A stretch of DNA of 10,283 nucleotides from JAAEQG01 sp023133475. GTDB lineage: Bacteria > Planctomycetota > Phycisphaerae > UBA1845. The DNA lies in assembly GCA_030631415.1 (NCBI GenBank), contig DAOVLE010000193.1, positions 1-10,283 of the forward strand, in the 5' to 3' direction. Within the stretch, counting starts at the first letter, position 1. Each line of letters begins with the position of its first letter. A program made the position numbers and the translations under genes. Positions 1 through 6,050 of this stretch are shown one piece after another. The notes under the pieces were generated by a model, which made no database searches, was not told where the DNA came from, and worked only from the letters and a program-made list of their open reading frames with translations.

Positions 1-4
1 AGCG

Positions 5-44
5 GTGGGGGACACGAATGCCTGACGCGATTCGCGTCCCCCAC
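5..44. repeat. Inverted repeat / long hairpin upstream of the secreted-protein gene
   Basis: Bases 5-19 and 30-44 are inverted copies of 15 bp with one mismatch (A14 against C35), separated by a 10-base loop. Inside it, 24-29 and 33-38 form a second, shorter perfect stem (GACGCG/CGCGTC) with an ATT loop, so the two folds exclude each other. There is no T-run after it, so it is a poor intrinsic terminator on the plus strand. It may be an interspersed hairpin repeat or part of the 5' leader of the gene starting at 96. Confidence 0.6.
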
Positions 45-59
45 GGCTAAAGCCATGGG
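40..59. repeat. Short imperfect hairpin
   Basis: Bases 40-48 pair with 51-59 (CCCACGGCT / AGCCATGGG) with one C-A mismatch and a two-base loop. It shares its first five bases with the right arm of the preceding hairpin, so only one of the two can form fully at a time. It lies 23 bases before the ribosome binding site of the first gene. Function is unknown; a mobile intergenic repeat is as likely as a leader element. Confidence 0.45.
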
Positions 60-81
60 CCACCCAACCGCGGCACTGATT

Positions 82-86
82 GGAGG
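82..86 (+). promoter_or_regulatory. Ribosome binding site of the lamin-tail protein gene
   Basis: GGAGG lies 9 bases before the ATG at 96 and 15 bases before the in-frame ATG at 102. The spacing favours the first ATG. A weaker GGAAG at 91-95 would suit the second. Confidence 0.6.
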
Positions 87-95
87 ATTTGGAAG

Positions 96-1976
96 ATGCA
101 TATGAAAGTTACTCTAGTATTGGCCGGTCTGTTGATTTGTGGTGGCGGCGTCCAAGCCGCCGATGTCATCCTCAACGAATACAATGCCGTTGACGAAGAC
201 AAGTGGCTCGAAGCCGGAGCAGCCGACACCTACTGGGGCAGAGTCGAGGGAAACGGCGGCGATTGGTTTGAACTGGTGGTCATTACCGATCACCTCGACA
301 TGCGCAATTGGGAATTGTACATGATCGACGGGGACGCTTATACCACCACCCTAACGCTGACCAACCATGACATCTGGTCCGATCTGCGCAGCGGGACGAT
401 CATCACGATTTCCGAAGAGGCTCGCAACGATGCCGGGGACTACAGCCCGCTGTTGGGCCGGTGGTGGCTCAATGCCAAGGCTTCCGATGAAGCCAACGGG
501 CTTTACGTCACCGCCTCGAATTTCCGGGTGAACAACAAAAGCTGGCAGCTTACCATACGCGACAACCTGGGCGCGGTGGTTTTCGGCCCAGCGGGAGAGG
601 GCATCAACCCTCTCAGCGGAATCGGCAGCGATGAGATATGCAAACTTGAGGATGACCCCAGTTCGGCGATCACCCCCATGTCGAGTTACAATGACGGGCA
701 TTCGAGCACGTTCGGTTCGCCTAATCTCTGGAATGACGGGGTTGACACTCAGGATTTCAGCGTTTTGCGCAGCGTGGTGTCGTACTATCCATTAACCAGT
801 GTGCGAATCAACGAGGTGCTCACACACAGCGATATGCCCGAAGTGGACTGGATCGAGCTTTACAACACCACCGGCTCACCGATCGACATCGGCGGTTGGT
901 ATCTCAGCGATCGCCTTTACGACCTCACCCGGTGGGCAATCCCCACTGATACCATTATCCCGGCAGAGGGGTACATGGTTTTCGATGAGACCCAGTTCAA
1001 TTTTGCGTTGGACTCGGTATATGGCGATGAGGTTTATCTCTCCGAGGCGGGCTCCAACGGGGTGATGACCGGCGGACGGGACTACATCGAATTCGGAGCC
1101 GCCCAAAATGCTGTCTCGTTCGGACGCTTCCCCGACGGCACCGGCCCTCTGTATTCCATGAGCGAGCAGACCAGCGGAGCAGCCAATGCTTATCCCCTGG
1201 TAGGCCCCGTGGTTATCAACGAGATCATGTACCATCCGCCAGACCTTCCGCCGGCTGGCTTGGATAACGTCGATCACGAGTTCATCGAGCTGCACAACAT
1301 CACCGCCGCACCGGTGAATCTCTACACCTACTTCGCCGGGGCGGACGAAACACATCCCTGGAAGCTTACGCGAGGCGTCAGCTTTTCGTTCTCGCTGAGC
1401 ACCACGATTGCTGCCGGCGAGTATCTTCTGGTGGTCAGTTTCGATCCGGCGGTGGACCTTGCCAAGCTGGTTGACTTCCGAGCCACTTATGGGCTGGACG
1501 CTTCGGTGCCGATAGTAGGCTCATACTCGGGCAAGCTGAGCAACTGGGGCGAGAGCATTCGGCTGCGAAAACCCGACACGCCGCAACCGCCCGGGCCGCC
1601 CGACTATAGCTATGTGCCCTACGTTCTGGTGGACGAGGTCCCCTATAATCACGCCGCCCCCTGGCCGACCGAGCCTGACGGCTTGGGATACTCACTGGAG
1701 AGGATCGTCCCGACGCTGATCGGTTATGTGCCCACCAACTGGATGGCAAGTGAAGCTGTGGGAGGTAGTCCGGGAACGGTTAATTCCTGCCCGCCGCCGG
1801 GGGATTACGACGGCGATGGGGATGTGGACCTGGACGATTACGGGTTCTTCCACGATTGTTTTACCGCCCCGGGCGGCGGCCTGGCATCGCCGCGCTGCAC
1901 CTGCTTTGACACGGATACTGACGGGGACGTCGATCTGGCGGACTTCGCAGTCTTCCAGGCAGCGTTCACCGGTTAG
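96..1976 (+). CDS. Secreted lamin-tail-domain protein with dockerin-like C-terminus
   Basis: A 626-residue exported protein. Residues 1-22 are a signal peptide: Lys4, a hydrophobic stretch, then VQA-A before the mature start near Ala22/Asp23. C15 is not in a good lipobox (preceded by Ile), so a lipoprotein is unlikely. Three lamin-tail-like (LTD) units follow: a diverged one from about 22 (VILNEYNA), one from about 235 (VRINEVL, then WIELYN at 252-257) and one from about 370 (VVINEIMY, then FIELHN at 396-401). The INE and IEL-N motifs mark this fold. After a Pro-rich link, residues 569-582 (GDYDGDGDVDLDDY) and 605-617 (DTDTDGDVDLADF) form two EF-hand-like calcium loops of the dockerin type common at C-termini of planctomycete exported proteins. 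Bacterial LTDs occur in surface and extracellular proteins, often with nucleases or in cell-wall contexts; no catalytic domain is seen. The exact role is unknown. The alternative start is ATG 102. Confidence 0.88.
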   Translation: MHMKVTLVLAGLLICGGGVQAADVILNEYNAVDEDKWLEAGAADTYWGRVEGNGGDWFELVVITDHLDMRNWELYMIDGDAYTTTLTLTNHDIWSDLRSGTIITISEEARNDAGDYSPLLGRWWLNAKASDEANGLYVTASNFRVNNKSWQLTIRDNLGAVVFGPAGEGINPLSGIGSDEICKLEDDPSSAITPMSSYNDGHSSTFGSPNLWNDGVDTQDFSVLRSVVSYYPLTSVRINEVLTHSDMPEVDWIELYNTTGSPIDIGGWYLSDRLYDLTRWAIPTDTIIPAEGYMVFDETQFNFALDSVYGDEVYLSEAGSNGVMTGGRDYIEFGAAQNAVSFGRFPDGTGPLYSMSEQTSGAANAYPLVGPVVINEIMYHPPDLPPAGLDNVDHEFIELHNITAAPVNLYTYFAGADETHPWKLTRGVSFSFSLSTTIAAGEYLLVVSFDPAVDLAKLVDFRATYGLDASVPIVGSYSGKLSNWGESIRLRKPDTPQPPGPPDYSYVPYVLVDEVPYNHAAPWPTEPDGLGYSLERIVPTLIGYVPTNWMASEAVGGSPGTVNSCPPPGDYDGDGDVDLDDYGFFHDCFTAPGGGLASPRCTCFDTDTDGDVDLADFAVFQAAFTG

Positions 1977-1983
1977 CGGAGAA

Positions 1984-2000
1984 GGCGGGTGAAACCCGCC
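1984..2000. repeat. Short perfect hairpin between genes, possible terminator
   Basis: GGCGGGT (1984-1990) and ACCCGCC (1994-2000) form a 7-bp GC-rich stem with a GAA loop, starting 8 bases after the stop codon of the lamin-tail gene. No T-tract follows (CTACACC), so termination would be weak. A second, imperfect pairing (CCGTTG 2006-2011 with CAACGG 2031-2036) lies just after. It may be an interspersed repeat rather than a true terminator. Confidence 0.5.
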
Positions 2001-2105
2001 CTACACCGTTGGCCTCCCGGCGAAATGGGGCAACGGCGTGCATCCGAGTTCCATCCATGGTAGAATTCTCTCTGAAAAGTTCCTATGGCATTAGAGAGCG
2101 TTTCC

Positions 2106-3191
2106 ATGTACCGGTCAATTCGAATTCGGCGTTTTCGCTGCTTCCGAGATATTACGCTTGACAAACTGCTGCCCGTTAATCTGATTGCCGGCCACAACAA
2201 CGCCGGGAAGACGGCTTTGTTGGAAGCCATTCTCCTTCATTGCGGTGCAACGGATCCCGAACTCGTGCTGCGCATCAACGTCTCCCGTGGGATGCGGATT
2301 CAGCACGCGGATACAACAAAAGGGCAGGCACCATGGGATTGCATTTTCCACAACCTGGATTGCTCCAATCCCGTGGAAATCAGTGGCGTCGACGTTGACG
2401 GCAAGTCGCGTTGGTTGAAACTGATTTCCTTGTCCAAGGGTTTCTCAACCGGCGACATCGGCGACCGCAATGGCACGGGGGAGCCTGCTTACTCACACAT
2501 TGCTTCAAGCAAACCGCGTGGACTCGCACTCAGGCTGGAGTATGGGAGCGAGGAGTCTACCGGTCAAGTTGATCTCGAGCTGAGAGGGAACAAGACTTAT
2601 ATGGCTCACGTGGATGACTCTGCCCCCCCTCCCCTTCCCGCAATTTTCATTGCCTCGCATTGGCGTGGCGAGGGGAATGATGTTGTTGAAAGGTTTAGCA
2701 AACTATCGATTGAACGTCGCGCACAACCAGTTGTGGATGTGGCGCGGCTTCTGGAGCCGCGTTTGCGGGACCTTTCGGTCAACGTGCAGAGTGGCTCGCC
2801 CGTGTTGTGGGCGGACGTAGGGTTGCCTGAGTTGCTCCCGATCCAATATCTGGGCGACGGTATTGGGCGGGCACTTTCCCTGGCCGCCGGCATTGCGACG
2901 TTCCCTGACGGGATTGTGCTGGTCGATGAGGTTGATGCGGGGCTTCACCACTCGGCGTTTTACCGCCTGTGGAAAGCTATTGTGGAACTTGCCACCAAGC
3001 TGAATGTGCAACTCTTCGCCACAACCCACAGCCACGAATGTCTCGTCGCAGCCCGCAAGGTGGCGCAAGAATTCGCATTTCCGGTTCTGCGCTTTCATCG
3101 CCTCGATCGTATTGATGACAACGTGGAGGCGGTCACTTACGACGACGAAGGGCTGGACGCAGCGATCGCGGCAGACCTTGAGGTGCGCTGA
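2106..3191 (+). CDS. ABC/OLD-type AAA ATPase (AAA_15/AAA_21-like), partner of TOPRIM gene
   Basis: A 361-residue P-loop ATPase (numbered from ATG 2106). It opens with YRSIRIRRFRCF, the usual first strand of RecF/OLD-like ATPases. Walker A is GHNNAGKT at 29-36. An ABC-type signature follows at about 249-254 (LGDGIG), Walker B at 270-275 (IVLVDE) with its D-loop region (DAGLHH), and a switch histidine at 308 (ATTHSH). The complete set implies an ATPase that dimerises around nucleotide. Start choice: an in-frame ATG lies at 2085, but ATG 2106 has AGAGAG 7 bases upstream and homologous families begin at this point. The stop overlaps the next ATG by one base (TGATG), so the two are probably translationally coupled. 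In OLD, Gabija and PARIS-type systems such an ATPase controls a TOPRIM effector; that role here is inferred from the pairing alone. Confidence 0.88.
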   Translation: MYRSIRIRRFRCFRDITLDKLLPVNLIAGHNNAGKTALLEAILLHCGATDPELVLRINVSRGMRIQHADTTKGQAPWDCIFHNLDCSNPVEISGVDVDGKSRWLKLISLSKGFSTGDIGDRNGTGEPAYSHIASSKPRGLALRLEYGSEESTGQVDLELRGNKTYMAHVDDSAPPPLPAIFIASHWRGEGNDVVERFSKLSIERRAQPVVDVARLLEPRLRDLSVNVQSGSPVLWADVGLPELLPIQYLGDGIGRALSLAAGIATFPDGIVLVDEVDAGLHHSAFYRLWKAIVELATKLNVQLFATTHSHECLVAARKVAQEFAFPVLRFHRLDRIDDNVEAVTYDDEGLDAAIAADLEVR

Positions 3192-3799
3192 TGCAACTAT
3201 TTGAACCAACCAGGCCCAAACTCATTCTCGTCGAAGGGCGTGAGGAGGAACTTTTTATACCGGCGTTTCTCAAGCACCTCAAACTGCCCGGGATAGAGAC
3301 AAAGAGCTTTGGTGGGAAGACAAACCTGGGGCCGTTTTTGAAAGGTCTCGTTCGCCAAGCCTCGTTTCGTCGTCGGGTTGAATCCCTTGGAGTTGTCCGT
3401 GATGCTGATGAGAATCCTGCCGCCGCATGGGATAGTGTGATCGGCGCGATGCAACGCGCGGAGCTTCAGCCGCCGGAAGAACCAGGCGAACCGGGCAAAG
3501 GCCGCCCTCGAACAAATGTGCTCATCATGCCGGACGGGGTCAGACCCGGCATGTTGGAGGATGCGTGCCTTGAATCCCTGCGCGGCAATCCTGTTTTGGA
3601 ATGTGTGGACAAACTTTTCGAATGTGCCCAGGAACTCGGGGAGCCGCTTCCCAAAAGCTTGCCCAAGGCGAAGGTCTACGCATTCCTCGCCACAAGACAG
3701 AACCCGGGAAGGCGTATCGGGGAAACCGCTGGAAGCGGAGTTTGGCCTTTTGATTCCCCTGCTTTCCAACCACTCCAACGCTTCCTGTGCTCACTATAG
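3191..3799 (+). CDS. TOPRIM-fold DUF3226-like protein, possible nuclease partner of the ATPase
   Basis: A 202-residue protein. LILVEGREEELF (11-22) carries the first TOPRIM acidic residue, Glu15. GVVRDADEN (67-75) supplies the DxD pair Asp71/Asp73. These are the metal-binding residues of TOPRIM nucleases and topoisomerases. The following AAAW, IMPD (112-115) and GMLED (120-124) motifs, and the C-terminal PGR-IG segment (172-177), match what I recall of the DUF3226 family, which is uncharacterised. It has no signal peptide or membrane segment, so it should be cytoplasmic. It begins on the last base of the ATPase stop codon and probably acts with that ATPase as a two-subunit version of the OLD layout. 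Nuclease activity is inferred from the acidic residues. It ends 37 bases before the stop codon of the convergent helicase gene. Confidence 0.82.
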   Translation: MQLFEPTRPKLILVEGREEELFIPAFLKHLKLPGIETKSFGGKTNLGPFLKGLVRQASFRRRVESLGVVRDADENPAAAWDSVIGAMQRAELQPPEEPGEPGKGRPRTNVLIMPDGVRPGMLEDACLESLRGNPVLECVDKLFECAQELGEPLPKSLPKAKVYAFLATRQNPGRRIGETAGSGVWPFDSPAFQPLQRFLCSL

Positions 3800-3836
3800 T
3801 GCGCTCGTTTGGCGGGGCTACCCACCGTGGCAGTCA

Positions 3837-5828
3837 TTAACTTTGCAACGGTGCGGCGCATTGCACGATGCGGCATTGGGGAAGGGCTTGCAGGAACGCC
3901 TTCCCATATGGTTTGGTGCGCATACGCGGGTCGAGAATGACCACGATTCCGCGGTCGGTTCCGGCACGAATCAACCGCCCGAACCCCTGCTTGAGCTTGA
4001 GAATGGCTTCGGGGAGTTGATACTCGAAGAAGGGGTTTTTGTTTTGGGCGCGCATCTGCTCGATGCGGGCTTCCACCGGCGGCCTATTCGGGACCTCGAA
4101 AGGCAACTTGACGATGATTACATTCGAGAGGGCCTCGCCGGGAACGTCAACTCCTGTCCAAAAACTGTCCGTGCCAAAAATGACCGACCGCACGTCCTGG
4201 CGAAAACGCTTCAGCATCAGCGAGCGATTCATGCCTCTGCCTTGCACCATTAGCATCATCTGCTTTTCGGCGAAGAAGCCCTCGAGCTGGTCGGCACAGC
4301 GGTACATCATGTCGTATCCGGTGAACAACACAAAAGCCCGCCCGTCGGTTCTGGTGAGGTATCTGGTGATCACCGCACAGGCGGCAGGGATGAATTCATT
4401 CACACGGCTGGGCTCGGGCATGCCCGGCACCAGGTGTAGCTCGACCTGCTCGTGGTAGTTGAACGGCGAACCCAAAGACAACGTCCGCACCTGCTCGACA
4501 CCAAGTCGCTCCCTGATGTAGCTGAACCCGTCATGTGGGCCGGTGCTCAGCGTGGCACTGGTCAACACCACACTATCCACCTTCTCGAACAGGAATTCGC
4601 GCAAGGCTGGGCTTACGTCGATCGGCCGGCCTCGCAGTGTGACACGACGCTGACGCCGCCCGCCGACCTCCATCCAATACACCCATCCTTCCTGTTGGGG
4701 TTCGAGCAACGCCGTAAGGCCCTGAGCGTATTCCGCCAGACGGTTCGTGTAGCCCTCCAGCTCAGTCAGATCATCCTGAGAGTCTTTTTTGGGGCTCATC
4801 TGTTTGCCCAGCTCGTGAATCTTGCCGCTCAAGTTGTTCAGTGCGGGGCTGACCGAGTTCTGAACCGGAGGTGGTTCCACCAGTCGCCCATTGGATCGGC
4901 CGTGGCGGTCTTGCCAGGCCACCAGCTCATCGAAGAAATGAGCGATCACCGGTTGGGTTGCCAGGACCGCTCGGATGGCATCCTTGGCATCCAGGAACGC
5001 CAGAATCCCCTTCTTTGTCCGGGGGTTGTAGAGGGAGTTGAGCAGATACTGAAGCTGCGTGTCTGCCAACTCGATTCCGAAGTGATTGCCCGCCGCCGAC
5101 TCGACGTTGTGGGCTTCATCGAGCACCACGGCGGCGTACTTGGGCAGGATGGACTTGCCGCCGGCCTTTAAGGCCAGGTCCGAGAAAAACAGTGCGTGGT
5201 TGACGATCAAGAGCCCGGCTTTGGCTGCCGCTCTTCGAGCTTTTTGATAAAAGCAATCCCGGAAGTATTCGCAGCGGCTTCCCAGGCAGTTGTTCTTGTC
5301 GCTACGGACCCGCTCCCACACGGCTGGGGGAGGCGGTTTCGCAAGGTCAGCCAGCGAACCATCCTTCGTTTTGCCCACCCAATCCGACAGTGCTCGAAGT
5401 TGAGCAAAGTCGTCGTCGGCATTGAACAGGAGCTGTTCGCGTTGACCAGCCAGGGCAAGACGACGCAGGCTGATATAATTCGACCGCCCTTTTATCAGCA
5501 CCGCCGAGAATTTCTGAGGCAGCACTTTTTGCAGGAACGGCACGTCTTTGTTGATGAGTTGTTCCTGCAAGGCGATGGTGTGGGTGCTGATCACCACCCG
5601 CTGGTTGTGTTTGGTGACCCGCTCGATAGCCGGCAGCAGGTAGGCAAAGCTCTTGCCCACACCCGTGCCGGCTTCGACCAGCAAATGGGACGGTTGATCG
5701 AACGCCTCCGCCACCGCCTGAGCCATCTGCAACTGTTGCGGGCGCAGCTCATAATTGGGCAACCCTTCGGCTATCAAGCCGCCGCCGGTCAGCAATTGTG
5801 TCGAATTCTCACTCTTGTGCATAACCAT
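3837..5828 (-). CDS. dinG: DinG/XPD-like ATP-dependent DNA helicase
   Basis: A superfamily 2 helicase of about 663 residues (684 if read from a GTG at 5891; numbers below follow that longer form). Walker A EAGTGVGKS at 73-81, motif Ia STHTIALQEQ from 102, DEAH box at 258-261, SAT-type motif III TSATL at 444-448, GTDSFWTGVDVPG at 573-585 and QGFGRLIR at 635-642 are all present. The order is that of DinG/YoaA/XPD 5'-3' DNA helicases, which unwind R-loops and damaged forks. The Fe-S region has Cys202, Cys207 and Cys213, but the position expected for the first cysteine (KGRSNYxx) holds Ile140/Ser141. Start: GTG 5891 has no ribosome site; ATG 5828 (AAGAG upstream) or ATG 5822 (GGTGG upstream) is preferred, and the conserved region starts only at about residue 47. 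It lies downstream of the kinase gene after a repeat-bearing gap and is probably transcribed separately. Confidence 0.88.
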   Translation of the reverse strand: MVMHKSENSTQLLTGGGLIAEGLPNYELRPQQLQMAQAVAEAFDQPSHLLVEAGTGVGKSFAYLLPAIERVTKHNQRVVISTHTIALQEQLINKDVPFLQKVLPQKFSAVLIKGRSNYISLRRLALAGQREQLLFNADDDFAQLRALSDWVGKTKDGSLADLAKPPPPAVWERVRSDKNNCLGSRCEYFRDCFYQKARRAAAKAGLLIVNHALFFSDLALKAGGKSILPKYAAVVLDEAHNVESAAGNHFGIELADTQLQYLLNSLYNPRTKKGILAFLDAKDAIRAVLATQPVIAHFFDELVAWQDRHGRSNGRLVEPPPVQNSVSPALNNLSGKIHELGKQMSPKKDSQDDLTELEGYTNRLAEYAQGLTALLEPQQEGWVYWMEVGGRRQRRVTLRGRPIDVSPALREFLFEKVDSVVLTSATLSTGPHDGFSYIRERLGVEQVRTLSLGSPFNYHEQVELHLVPGMPEPSRVNEFIPAACAVITRYLTRTDGRAFVLFTGYDMMYRCADQLEGFFAEKQMMLMVQGRGMNRSLMLKRFRQDVRSVIFGTDSFWTGVDVPGEALSNVIIVKLPFEVPNRPPVEARIEQMRAQNKNPFFEYQLPEAILKLKQGFGRLIRAGTDRGIVVILDPRMRTKPYGKAFLQALPQCRIVQCAAPLQS

Positions 5829-5926
5829 CCACCCGCTCTTGTACCTTAATCGTGGCGGTGGTTCAAACGCGAGCAATTTGGTTGTGTGCACACGCGGGTA
5901 TTCAGCGGCGCTACCCCGGATGATTT

Positions 5927-6038
5927 ATGAACGCAGAGACGCAGAGAAGAATGGAGAATGGAGAAAATGGGGGGATGGGAAGCATTGTCGTTAGGTGCGC
6001 TCCCTTCTTCTCTGCGCTCTCTGCGCCTCTGCGTTCAT
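5927..6038. repeat. GCAGAGA-type inverted repeat between kinase and helicase genes
   Basis: ATGAACGCAGAG (5927-5938) is the exact inverse of 6027-6038, and CGCAGAGAAG (5940-5949) is the inverse of 6007-6016. The right arm has an extra 10 bases (6017-6026), another turn of the same GCAGAG motif. The arms enclose about 57 bases rich in GGAGAATGGAG. It lies 12 bases after the kinase stop codon, on the 3' side of that gene, and upstream of the helicase gene. It could act as a terminator hairpin for the kinase transcript or be a non-coding interspersed element; no transposase is near. Confidence 0.65.
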
Positions 6039-6050
6039 GAAAAATCCAGG

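Noticed and set aside
132..140. Lipoprotein signal at Cys15 of the first gene
   Set aside because: The residue before the cysteine is Ile, not Gly, Ala or Ser, and a normal signal-peptidase site (VQA-A) follows.
876..1355. Minus-strand frame inside the lamin-tail gene
   Set aside because: The plus strand there encodes clear LTD motifs; the reverse frame shows nothing recognisable.
2061..2066. TAGAAT as -10 box for the ATPase gene
   Set aside because: It matches 5 of 6 positions but no -35 hexamer stands at 16-18 bases upstream, so the support is too weak to list.
3792..3801. Palindrome CACTATAGTG across the TOPRIM stop codon as an operator or terminator
   Set aside because: Only 10 bp with no loop and no T-tract; likely chance.
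4452..5171. Long plus-strand open frame opposite the helicase gene (also 3516-4253 and 5196-5849)
   Set aside because: They lie antisense to a gene with a full set of helicase motifs, have biased composition and no recognisable domain.
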